Below, piece by piece: positions 18,463-27,376 of a stretch of 64,000 bases of DNA (within the stretch, counting starts at the first letter, position 1; every line of letters begins with the position of its first letter). A program made the translations under genes and the position numbers. Under the pieces are notes generated by a model. It saw only the letters and a list, made by a program, of their open reading frames with translations. It was not told the DNA's origin and searched no databases. The stretch is from Clostridiales bacterium. Lineage in GTDB: Bacteria; Bacillota; Clostridia; Christensenellales; Borkfalkiaceae. The stretch spans positions 18,335-82,334 of the forward strand of contig SVIX01000002.1 of NCBI GenBank assembly GCA_015069285.1. The letters run 5' to 3'.

Positions 18463-20441
18463 ATCGTTTCCACCTCCGACATAATTTGCTTGGAGCTAAA
18501 TCCCTTCAAGTCCATAGCGCCCGAAGGGCAGGTTACCGTACAAGCGCCACAACCTTGACATACGGCAGGATTGACGGACGCAACTCTGCGTATTTCCGTT
18601 TTGCCACCGCCAAGACGGAACTCTTTATCCACGTAGGTAATCGCGCCGTACGCGCATACGTTCGCGCATTGGCTACACCCGTTACACATATTTTCGTCGG
18701 GCGTCGCTACGCAAGGATTAGTCTTTAACTTATCTTTCACAAGCAATCCAATAACCTTTGCGGCGCACGCAGAGGCTTGCGATACCGTTTCGGGAATATC
18801 TTTCGGTCCTTGGCATACGCCCGCAAGATACACGCCTGCCGTGGGGCTTTCCACGGGACGAAGTTTTGCGTGCGATTCCGTGAGGAAGTTGTTCGTATCG
18901 ATACTTGCCGTCAAAAGCGTCGCTACCTTTCTTACCGAGGGTTCAGGTTCGATTGCCGTCGCCAAAACGACCAAATCCGATTCAATGGTGATTTGTTCGT
19001 TGTCGATAAGATTCGAACCTTGCACCATCAACTTACCGTTTTCGTTATAAACTTTACCGACCATACCTTTAATATAGTCTACGCCGTACTGCTCCACCGC
19101 GCGACGATAGAATTCGTCGTAATTTTTACCCGGCGTACGTACGTCAATATAAAATACGTGTACTTCGGTGTCAGGATATTTTTCACGGATAAGCATTGCG
19201 TGTTTCGCCGTATACATACAACAAATTTTAGAACAATAGGGTTTACCGCAACCGCTCGTATCACGCGAACCCACGCATTGAATAAAGGTAACTACTTTCG
19301 GGTGTTCCCCGTCGGAAGGACGGAGCAGAACGCCGTTCGTAGGACCTGCCGCGTTCATCAAACGCTCTAATTCCAAAGAAGTGATAACGTCTTTATTGTC
19401 TGCGTAACCGTACTCGTTAAAGTTATCAAGCGCGATAGGTTTAAAGCCCGTTGCAACGACGATCGCGCCGTATTGACGTTCAATAAACGTATCTTTTTGT
19501 TCGTAATCAATCGCGCCTACGCCACAGAATTTTTGACAAATTCCGCATTTGCCCGTTTTTAATTTAAGGCATTGTTCGGGGTCGATTACCGCTACGTTAG
19601 GAATAGCTTGCGCAAACGGAATGTAGATAGCAGGACGAGTATTTAAGCCCATATTAAAAGTATTTAAGCCTTTTTTCGAAGGGCATTTTTCCATACAAAT
19701 TTTACAGCCCGTACATTTCGTTTCGTCTACGTATCTTGCCTTACGACGAATTTTTACGCTAAAATTCCCTACGAAGCCTTTAACGTCTTCCACTTCCGAA
19801 TAGGACAAAATATCTATTTTCTCGTGTTGCGCGCAATCAACCATTTTAGGCGTCAAAATACACGCGGAACAATCGAGCGTAGGGAAAGTTTTATCGATTT
19901 GCGCCATTCTACCGCCAATCGTTGCGTTTTTCTCTACGATATCCACTTCAAAGCCTGCGTCCGCAATATCAAGCGCGGCTTGAATACCCGCAATACCACC
20001 ACCGATAACCAACGCGCGTTTTACTACGGGGCTTTCGCCTGCCATAAGCGGAGCGTTAAGTTTTACTTTTGCAATCGCGGTACGAACAAGGATAATCGCC
20101 TTTTCCGTTGCTTCTTCCATATCTTTATGTATCCACGAACAATGCTCACGGATATTTGCAATTTCTACAAGATAAGGATTTAAACCTGCCGCTTCCGCAG
20201 CTTTACGGAAAGTCGCTTCGTGCATTCTCGGCGAACAAGCGCCAACTACGATGCCCGTTAAATTGTGTTCTTTAATCGCCTGCTTAATAAGCTGTTGCCC
20301 GTTTTCCGAACACATATATTGATAATTTGCGGAGAATACGACGCCCGGTTCGTCTTTGATGACTTCCGCGACCCTCTCCACGTCTACCGTTGCAGCGATA
20401 TTGCTTCCGCACCAACAAATAAAAACACCTATTCTTTGCAT
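18450..20441 (-). CDS. hdrA: Heterodisulfide reductase subunit A-like, flavin plus multiple 4Fe-4S
   Basis: N-term IGVFICWCGSNIA; ALVIGGGIAGIQAALDIADAGFEVDIVEK; multiple CxxCxxC motifs; FIQCVGSRD; C-term dicluster ferredoxin domain. Confidence 0.95.
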   Translation of the reverse strand: MQRIGVFICWCGSNIAATVDVERVAEVIKDEPGVVFSANYQYMCSENGQQLIKQAIKEHNLTGIVVGACSPRMHEATFRKAAEAAGLNPYLVEIANIREHCSWIHKDMEEATEKAIILVRTAIAKVKLNAPLMAGESPVVKRALVIGGGIAGIQAALDIADAGFEVDIVEKNATIGGRMAQIDKTFPTLDCSACILTPKMVDCAQHEKIDILSYSEVEDVKGFVGNFSVKIRRKARYVDETKCTGCKICMEKCPSKKGLNTFNMGLNTRPAIYIPFAQAIPNVAVIDPEQCLKLKTGKCGICQKFCGVGAIDYEQKDTFIERQYGAIVVATGFKPIALDNFNEYGYADNKDVITSLELERLMNAAGPTNGVLLRPSDGEHPKVVTFIQCVGSRDTSGCGKPYCSKICCMYTAKHAMLIREKYPDTEVHVFYIDVRTPGKNYDEFYRRAVEQYGVDYIKGMVGKVYNENGKLMVQGSNLIDNEQITIESDLVVLATAIEPEPSVRKVATLLTASIDTNNFLTESHAKLRPVESPTAGVYLAGVCQGPKDIPETVSQASACAAKVIGLLVKDKLKTNPCVATPDENMCNGCSQCANVCAYGAITYVDKEFRLGGGKTEIRRVASVNPAVCQGCGACTVTCPSGAMDLKGFSSKQIMSEVETICKK

Positions 20442-20473
20442 TTTATTTACTCTCTTTTCTATTTATTTTTCTA

Positions 20474-20860
20474 TTATTTATTGTACTTTCTGTACGCGCT
20501 TACCAAAAGCTGTTGAGGAATCAGCTCGTCGACTATCGGCGGAATTTCCTCGGCTTTTATACCGTTTTTGCCTTGCATACGGATTACCGTATCTCGTACC
20601 GCTTCCACGACTGCCGCAGGCGCTACGCCACGGGGACAACGCTCTACGCAAGCCATACAAGAAAGACAGTTCCAAATTGCCTTACATTCCAACAGCTCGT
20701 CAATCTTACCTTTGCCAAGCATCGTTACGAATTGATGCGGTTTTATATCCATATCCTTAAACGCCGGACAACGCCCGGAACATTTACCGCATTTCATACA
20801 TTTTCTAACGTCCGTACCGCTGATGCGTTTGATGTTTTCAATACGTTCTTCTTTCGTCAC
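20474..20860 (-). CDS. hdrC: Heterodisulfide reductase subunit C-like
   Basis: CMKCGKCSGRCP and CLSCMACVERCPRGV 4Fe-4S motifs; overlaps the end of hdrB. Confidence 0.9.
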   Translation of the reverse strand: MTKEERIENIKRISGTDVRKCMKCGKCSGRCPAFKDMDIKPHQFVTMLGKGKIDELLECKAIWNCLSCMACVERCPRGVAPAAVVEAVRDTVIRMQGKNGIKAEEIPPIVDELIPQQLLVSAYRKYNK

Positions 20861-21636
20861 TTTTGCACCCCCAACGCTTCCGCGAGAAGTTCGGTAAAAT
20901 ACTTGACGGGCAAGATATTATCACCGTTTACTTGTAAATTATATAAGCAAAGCGGACAAGCGGTAATTACTTCTTCCGCACCCTTTTCTTTTGCGCTCGT
21001 CAAAACCTTACGGCTTTTTTGTTTGGGCAGTTCGCTGTTTTTGAGCGATACGTACGCACCGCAACACTCGTTTCTAAACGGGTATGTAACGGGCGTACCG
21101 CCGATTGCGCGGATAAAATCTTCGATAATCGTAGGATTTTCGGGATTATCAAACGCTAAAACAGAGGAAGGACGCAACAAAAGGCAACCGTAATACGCCC
21201 CGACTTTCCTGTTGATAGGGTTTACCACCGCTTTTTTAATATTGTCAAAACCTACGAGATTTTTTAACATTTCCAAATAATGTAAAACTTCCGTTTCACC
21301 TTTATACGGTTCGTCAAGTTTTAAATAATTGTTCGCGCGGAACTGAATATCCGCATTATTTTTCATATCGTCGTTCGTGCGTTTAATTACGTTATGGCAA
21401 GCGGAGCAAAGGGTTAAAAGCTTTCCTCCGTTTTTCTTGGCGTAATCAAGCGCGCGCACCGCCGAAAGCTTCGTCGCGATTTCGTCCGTACCCATAGGAT
21501 ATACGCCACCGCAACATTGCCAATTTTCCACTTCTTCCATATCTACGCCGAGGGCTTTCGCGCAAAGACGAGCCGTTTCGTCAAGCTCTTTTGCTTTTGT
21601 CCTCAACGTACAACCGGGATAGTAACTGATTTTCAT
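20857..21636 (-). CDS. hdrB: Heterodisulfide reductase subunit B-like (two CCG domains)
   Basis: YYPGC...CCGGVYPMG...CSACHN and YYGC...CCGAYVSLKN...CPLC: both Cys-rich CCG motifs complete. Confidence 0.94.
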   Translation of the reverse strand: MKISYYPGCTLRTKAKELDETARLCAKALGVDMEEVENWQCCGGVYPMGTDEIATKLSAVRALDYAKKNGGKLLTLCSACHNVIKRTNDDMKNNADIQFRANNYLKLDEPYKGETEVLHYLEMLKNLVGFDNIKKAVVNPINRKVGAYYGCLLLRPSSVLAFDNPENPTIIEDFIRAIGGTPVTYPFRNECCGAYVSLKNSELPKQKSRKVLTSAKEKGAEEVITACPLCLYNLQVNGDNILPVKYFTELLAEALGVQK

Positions 21637-21670
21637 ATTTCTACGCTACCTTCTACTCTAATAATTTTAC

Positions 21671-23056
21671 TCATTTCTGAGGATACGCCATTTCTTCCGG
21701 GCGGAATACTTCATCAAATTTTTCCGCGGTCAAGAAACCAAGCGCAACGCAAGCTTCCTTCAAGGAAATGTTCTCTTTGTAAGCTTTCTTTGCCGTTTTC
21801 GCCGCGTTCTCATAACCGATATAAGGATTGAGCGCCGTTACCAACATTAACGAATTGTAAAGGTTATGGTGCATTTTTTCCTTATTTGCTTTTATGCCCG
21901 TCACGCAGTTCTTCTCAAACGAAGTGATACCGTCTGCAAGCAAACGAACGGATTGCAAGAAATTGTAAATAATCACGGGCATAAATACGTTTAATTCAAA
22001 ATTCCCTTGCGACGCGCCGACGCCTACAGCGACGTCGTTTGCCATAACTTGCACGGCAACCATCGTCATCGATTCGCATTGAGTCGGATTTACCTTCCCC
22101 GGCATAATCGAAGACCCCGGTTCGTTTTCGGGAATAAAAATCTCTCCAAGCCCGTCACGCGGTCCGCTGGCAAGCCAACGAACGTCGTTTGCAATTTTCA
22201 TCAAGTTGCAAGCAAGTGCTTTAAGCGCGCCGTGCGCAAATACGAGTTCGTCTTTCGCTGTAAGCGCGTGATATTTATTTTCAGCGGTTACGAACTTCTT
22301 ACCCGTAAGCTCGCTTACTTGTAACGCAACTTCCTCCGCGAAACCTTTCGGCGCGTTCAATCCCGTACCAACTGCCGTACCGCCAAGGGCAAGCTCTTTT
22401 AACCCGTCGAGCGCAAGCATAAGTTGTGCCTTCGTCTTTTCCACCATATTGCGCCAACCGCTAATTTCTTGAGAAAAGGCAATGGGAACAGCGTCTTGTA
22501 AATGCGTTCTTCCGCTTTTTACAATCCCTTCGTTTTCCGCTTCCAAACGCTGAAGGGTTGCAATCAACGTATCCATCGCGGGGAATAAATTGTCCTCAAT
22601 GGCAACCACCGCCGCAATATGCATTGCTGTGGGGAAAGTATCGTTTGAACTTTGGCTCTTATTGATATCGTCGTTTGGATGCAACAATTTTTGCCCAACG
22701 ATTTCGTTTCCGCGATTCGCAATAACTTCGTTTGCGTTCATATTCGATTGCGTACCGCTACCCGTTTGCCATACGACGAGCGGGAAATGACCGTTAAGTT
22801 CTCCCGAAATCACTTCGTCGCAAGCGGAACAAATAGCGTTTTTCTTTTCTTCGGATAACTTTCCAAGTTTCCAATTCGCAAGCGCCGCGGCTTTTTTTAA
22901 TACACCAAACGCGCGCGTAATTTCACGGGGCATAATTTCGTCGCCAATACGGAAATTTTGATAACTTCTTTGCGTTTGCGCCGCCCAATATCTGTCTGCA
23001 GGAACTTGCATTTCTCCCATCGTGTCTTTTTCTATACGGTAATTCATTTTATTCAC
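21671..23056 (-). CDS. fumC: Class II fumarate hydratase
   Basis: [50 protein letters not shown] signature; [15 protein letters not shown]. Confidence 0.95.
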   Translation of the reverse strand: MNKMNYRIEKDTMGEMQVPADRYWAAQTQRSYQNFRIGDEIMPREITRAFGVLKKAAALANWKLGKLSEEKKNAICSACDEVISGELNGHFPLVVWQTGSGTQSNMNANEVIANRGNEIVGQKLLHPNDDINKSQSSNDTFPTAMHIAAVVAIEDNLFPAMDTLIATLQRLEAENEGIVKSGRTHLQDAVPIAFSQEISGWRNMVEKTKAQLMLALDGLKELALGGTAVGTGLNAPKGFAEEVALQVSELTGKKFVTAENKYHALTAKDELVFAHGALKALACNLMKIANDVRWLASGPRDGLGEIFIPENEPGSSIMPGKVNPTQCESMTMVAVQVMANDVAVGVGASQGNFELNVFMPVIIYNFLQSVRLLADGITSFEKNCVTGIKANKEKMHHNLYNSLMLVTALNPYIGYENAAKTAKKAYKENISLKEACVALGFLTAEKFDEVFRPEEMAYPQK

Positions 23057-23061
23057 TCCGA

Positions 23062-24012
23062 TTAAATTTCAATTTGCGCGATAACGCCCTTCAATACGTT
23101 TGCGCTGTGTTGCATTTTTTCAAGTTCTTCGCTGGAAAGCTTGGGGGTAAGGGTCGTAATAACACCTTCGTTTCCAATAGCGCAAAGCGTGGAAAGCGCC
23201 ACGTCGGAAATGCCGTATTCGCCGTCTAAAACCGTCGAAACGGGCAAAATCGTACAAGCCGAAGAATAAATCGCGTTCACGATTTTCGTTACGCAAGCCG
23301 CGATTCCGTAGAAGGTCGCGCCTTTTCCTGCGATAATTTGACCGCCCGATTTCTTCACGTATTCTTCCACTTCTTCACGGGAATAGGGCGCTACGGTAAG
23401 CGCGTCTTTTTCCGTAAGCGTATTTTCGTATTCAGCAAGAGGGATACCCGAGATATCCGCCGTGGACCAAGCCACGAACGAGGAATCACCGTGTTCCCCT
23501 AAAACGTACGCGTGTACTTGTTGTTGATTTACAGAATAAAGTTCGGACAAACGAGTTCTCAAACGAATACTGTCAAGCGTCGTACCCGTCCCGATAACGC
23601 GGTTTTTAGGCACACCCGTTATCTTGCAGAACACGTAGGTAAGAATATCTACGGGATTCGCCACGAACAAGTAAAGGGAATTAGGGCAATATTTTACGAT
23701 TTGCGGAGCAATGCTCTTTAAAATATTTACGTTGATTTGTGTTAAATCAATACGCGATTGACCGGGTTTTCTACCCACCCCCGACGTCACGATAACGATA
23801 TCCGACCCAACGGCGTCTTCGTACGTACCAAAATAAATTTTTGCAGGGGAAAGATACGGGGTAGCTTGTCTTATATCCATAGCCTCCCCTTTCGCTTTTG
23901 CCTCGTTGACGTCAATCAATACGATTTCCGCTACCGAACCGGTTGCAACCAAAGTGTAGGCAACGGTTGCGCCAACCGAACCTGCACCGATGATAGTAAC
24001 TTTGTTGTTCAT
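23062..24012 (-). CDS. LDH/MDH-family NAD-dependent dehydrogenase; LDH-like scaffold with Arg at the substrate-specificity position (predicted malate dehydrogenase)
   Basis: [55 protein letters not shown]; directly upstream of fumC. Confidence 0.85.
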   Translation of the reverse strand: MNNKVTIIGAGSVGATVAYTLVATGSVAEIVLIDVNEAKAKGEAMDIRQATPYLSPAKIYFGTYEDAVGSDIVIVTSGVGRKPGQSRIDLTQINVNILKSIAPQIVKYCPNSLYLFVANPVDILTYVFCKITGVPKNRVIGTGTTLDSIRLRTRLSELYSVNQQQVHAYVLGEHGDSSFVAWSTADISGIPLAEYENTLTEKDALTVAPYSREEVEEYVKKSGGQIIAGKGATFYGIAACVTKIVNAIYSSACTILPVSTVLDGEYGISDVALSTLCAIGNEGVITTLTPKLSSEELEKMQHSANVLKGVIAQIEI

Positions 24013-24100
24013 AGTTTTTTCTCCGTTTTATTTGATTATTATTTGAGTATAATCAAGAAAAAGAATATACTTTCCCCATCTTTATACTCAATGCCTTACT

Positions 24101-24129
24101 ATTATACCACAAAATTCGACGAATAACAA
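24101..24129 (-). promoter_or_regulatory. Promoter of the mdh-fumC-hdr-flx-frd-transporter cluster
   Basis: Minus strand TTGTTA, 17-nt spacer, TATAAT, about 90 nt upstream of the dehydrogenase ATG. Confidence 0.65.
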
Positions 24130-24190
24130 ATACTTGACAACTACTTAGCGGAATTTTTAATCGTTAAATCGATAAATTTTTATCTTTTGC

Positions 24191-24230
24191 AAAAAAAAGA
24201 AAAACACCCGTGCAAAATACACGAGTGTAA
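24191..24230 (-). terminator. Terminator of the DUF308-like gene
   Basis: Minus strand ACACTCGTG-TATTTTG-CACGGGTGT followed by TTTTTCTTTTTTTT. Confidence 0.75.
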
Positions 24231-24244
24231 AATTGACGTTTATT

Positions 24245-24724
24245 TTAATCTTCCGTAACGGCAGTAGCTAAAACGAGTCCACCTTCAATAATCGTTAAAA
24301 TTCCGCTCAGGATAAAGACCCATTCTATCGTATTCCCTTGGTTAAAGAGGAATAACAATCCGATTATAAAGCATAACACGGGAACGGCGTATTGACAAAT
24401 CGTTTGCCAAAGAGTAGCGCAACGAACGCGGGTTTTAATTTTTTCGTACAGCAACAAGATACCGACGACGAGCAATATTGCCCCTAAAACGTATAATACC
24501 GCTTTAATAATCGTCCAACCGCATAAAATAATTACGATTCCCACTACGGCTTTCACAACCGCAGGCGGTATTAGACGGTTAAATAAATCGATTACGGCAA
24601 AGGCAATTAATCCTAACCCAAGCACCGTCATCAAAATACTTATAAATCTTCCGCGAAGCGTTATTAGTAATACACCGAGCGTAATTGTAAATAGCGCCGA
24701 AATAATTTTTTCTGTTTTTTTCAT
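24245..24724 (-). CDS. DUF308/HdeD-like multi-pass membrane protein
   Basis: 159 aa with repeated hydrophobic segments and Gly-rich TM pairs; RBS GAAAGGGGAATCTCTTATG. Confidence 0.65.
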   Translation of the reverse strand: MKKTEKIISALFTITLGVLLITLRGRFISILMTVLGLGLIAFAVIDLFNRLIPPAVVKAVVGIVIILCGWTIIKAVLYVLGAILLVVGILLLYEKIKTRVRCATLWQTICQYAVPVLCFIIGLLFLFNQGNTIEWVFILSGILTIIEGGLVLATAVTED

Positions 24725-24859
24725 AAGAGATTCCCCTTTCGTCGAACTTTATATTTTATGCGCCAAAACGCGTCACGGCAACACGGATACATCCGTTCTA
24801 ATATCAACACAATGCAAGCGACGTATTCGCGTTAAGCAAGTCTATTCCTATTATTGCGC

Positions 24860-25090
24860 TGTCGCAAGAAAAAGTATACTCTTTAAAATTTCTTTTAGGT
24901 TGTACGACTTTGCAACGAAAGTTGCAAAGCGTTACCAACCGTTTTTCTTTCGTAAAATCCATTTCTCTAACGCAAGCAAGTTCGGCGCCTTTTCCGACTT
25001 CCGCTTTTTATTTTAAGAATAAACGGCTATACGACTACGCTTATTCAATTCCTACGAGAGAGTTTTCTTTACGGATATATTATACTATAT
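24860..25090. ncRNA. Candidate structured RNA or leader in a large intergenic region; strand unresolved
   Basis: Serial hairpins: 24898-24940 (GGTTG..CTTTGCAAC-GAAA-GTTGCAAAG..CAACC followed by GTTTTTCTTT on +), 24978-25000 (AAGTTCGG/CCGACTT), 25017-25046 (GAATAAACG/CGCTTATTC); no convincing ORF. Confidence 0.3.
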
Positions 25091-25127
25091 GATATCCATA
25101 AAAAATATGCCACCAAAATCCATTATT

Positions 25128-26051
25128 TTATAATTCGCTTACCCGTAAATTCGACATTACTTCTTCGTACTTGTCTTTCGTAAACGAAACTTGCCCCGTC
25201 GTCATAACCGTTGCCGTACCAGCCGCTACGCCCGCGCGTAAAATTTCCGATAACGGCGCGTCCTCTTTCAAAGCCATTGCCGCCGCTGCGACCATACCGT
25301 CCCCCGCGCCAACCGTTGAATTTACGGCTACGTTTAAACTCTTGCAATAATAATTTTTTCTACCGTCGGTAATGACCGCGCCTTGTTTCCCCAACGACAA
25401 CAACACCCGTTTTGCTCCGCGGTCTATCAATTCGTAGCAACCCGCGAGCATATCGTCCTTATCTTGGATTCTTCTACCGAGCGTATTTTCCAACTCGTCT
25501 ATATTCGGTTTTATCAAATCCGCGCCTTCTGCAATCGCCGAGCAAAGCCTATTTCCCGACGCGTCCACAATTTTTAAAGACTTACTATCTACGGCGCGAG
25601 CCAAATTCCCGTAATAACTTTCTTCTACGCCACGAGGAAGCCCGCCCGATAAAACGGTAATAGAGCTCTGAGCGGAAATTTCACGAACGGTTGTTAAAAC
25701 CTCTCCGAGTTTTTCTTTGGAAACGGCTTCCCCTACGTCGTTGACTTCGGTGAGCATCGCACGGCTATCGATAAATTTATAATTCTCTCTCGCCCTGCCT
25801 TTATTCCAAACAAATCGGAAAGAAACGCCCTCTTTATTCAATGCGTTTTCAAACATATACCCGTTTTCGTTATACATAAAACCCGTAGCAAAAGCGTTAC
25901 CCCCCAAACGCGTTACACCAATCGCCACGTTTAAAGCTTTACCGCCAAAAGAAAGCGTCTTGCTTTTTACCACGTTGGTTTTCCCTATATTCAACGAATC
26001 CAATTCAATCGTTACGTCTATACAAGGACTCATACACACCGTTAATATCAT
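25128..26051 (-). CDS. 1-phosphofructokinase-type PfkB-family hexose-phosphate kinase
   Basis: MILTVCMSPCIDVTIELDSLNIGKTNVV; GGKALNVAIGVTRLGGNAFATGF; C-term NSTVGAGDGMVAAA. Confidence 0.88.
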   Translation of the reverse strand: MILTVCMSPCIDVTIELDSLNIGKTNVVKSKTLSFGGKALNVAIGVTRLGGNAFATGFMYNENGYMFENALNKEGVSFRFVWNKGRARENYKFIDSRAMLTEVNDVGEAVSKEKLGEVLTTVREISAQSSITVLSGGLPRGVEESYYGNLARAVDSKSLKIVDASGNRLCSAIAEGADLIKPNIDELENTLGRRIQDKDDMLAGCYELIDRGAKRVLLSLGKQGAVITDGRKNYYCKSLNVAVNSTVGAGDGMVAAAAMALKEDAPLSEILRAGVAAGTATVMTTGQVSFTKDKYEEVMSNLRVSEL

Positions 26052-26216
26052 ATCTGTTTCCTCTTCTCAAAGTGACGGGCGTTTGCTTATTTTTAAATAA
26101 CCCGTCTACTCATATTCCCCTAATTTTTTTAATATTATTTTAAAAGAATTATACAACAAAAAAATGACAATATTAAGAAAAAATTGTAAAATTTTCCATT
26201 TATTTTCGTTTGCATA

Positions 26217-26251
26217 AAAAAACCGTTCTCCGTCCTTGGAAAACGGTTTTT
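26217..26251 (-). terminator. Terminator of pfkA
   Basis: AAAAACCGTTCTCC-gtcctt-GGAAAACGGTTTTT inverted repeat just past the pfkA stop. Confidence 0.75.
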
Positions 26252-26258
26252 CGTTTGC

Positions 26259-27221
26259 TTACATAGAAATCATTTGCAACGTTTCGTACAATTCGTAATT
26301 AAACGTCTTTTTCATAGATACCGCTTCGATAATATCCATTTCAATAATTTTATTATTGCGAATACCTACCGCGCGGTTTCCTATGCCTTCGTTAAGAAGT
26401 CTTACCGCTTTATTGCCAAACTGCGCCGCCAACATTCTATCCGCCATCGTAGGCGAACCTCCGCGTTGTACGTGACCGATACAAGTAGGACGAACGTCGT
26501 ACGTAGTACTTGCCTGTAATTGTTTCGCAAACTGATCCGCGCTCATTGCGCCTTCTGCAACGACGATGATATTCGAGTGCTTTCCGTTTGCACGCGAAGC
26601 GTTAATTTTCTCTATAATTTCTCCCATATCAAAAGCAATTTCGGGAACGACGATAATCTCCGCGCCGGACGCGATACCGCTATAAAGCGCAATATCCCCA
26701 CAATGCCTACCCATAACTTCCACGACGGAAATACGCTCGTGCGAGGTCATCGTATCGCGCAACTTATTAATAATATCTAAACAGGTATTTACCGCCGTAT
26801 CAAAACCGAGCGCGTAATCGGTATATTCAATGTCGTTGTCAATCGTGGCGGGAATCCCAATCGTAGGCACGCCAAATTCCTCGGTAAGCGCTCTTGCACC
26901 GCGGAACGACCCGTCGCCACCGATAACGACCAATCCTTCAATTCCATATTTTTCAAGCGTTTTTACCGCTTGTTGCTTGCCTTCTTTCGTAAGCATTTCA
27001 AGACATCTTGCCGAACGAAGTTTCGTCCCGCCAAGTTGTACGATATTGGATACGCTACGCATTTCCATTGGAATTACGCAGTCTTCAATCAATCCAGCGT
27101 ATCCGCGTTCAACGCCGAACACTTCCATACCAAAATAAATTCCCGAACGAACCACAGCGCGAATTGCGGCGTTCATACCAGGTGCATCTCCACCGCTTGT
27201 CAATAAGCCTATACGTTTCAT
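26259..27221 (-). CDS. pfkA: ATP-dependent 6-phosphofructokinase
   Basis: KRIGLLTSGGDAPGMNAAIRAVVR; GGDGSFRGA; PATIDNDI; GHVQRGGSPTMADRMLA. Confidence 0.97.
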   Translation of the reverse strand: MKRIGLLTSGGDAPGMNAAIRAVVRSGIYFGMEVFGVERGYAGLIEDCVIPMEMRSVSNIVQLGGTKLRSARCLEMLTKEGKQQAVKTLEKYGIEGLVVIGGDGSFRGARALTEEFGVPTIGIPATIDNDIEYTDYALGFDTAVNTCLDIINKLRDTMTSHERISVVEVMGRHCGDIALYSGIASGAEIIVVPEIAFDMGEIIEKINASRANGKHSNIIVVAEGAMSADQFAKQLQASTTYDVRPTCIGHVQRGGSPTMADRMLAAQFGNKAVRLLNEGIGNRAVGIRNNKIIEMDIIEAVSMKKTFNYELYETLQMISM

Positions 27222-27376
27222 AAACTTTTACCTCTCGTTTGTTTGTATCTCACGAATTTCCTTATATCATTATGCGCCGTCGGTTTCCCCCGATTTTTTG
27301 CATACACATATATTATACCGATTTTTTAATAAAAAACAACCTTTTTTATAGCTTTTTTAGTATTTTCCCAAAAAGA

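Noticed and set aside
24910-25092. 60-aa plus-strand ORF in the hairpin-rich intergenic region
   Set aside because: No RBS, low-complexity composition; the region is better explained by structured RNA or leader sequence
25123-25347. Gly/Arg-rich ORF resembling an RGG protein
   Set aside because: Overlaps the 3' end of the PfkB-family kinase on the same strand in a different frame; composition is a frame-shift shadow of the kinase
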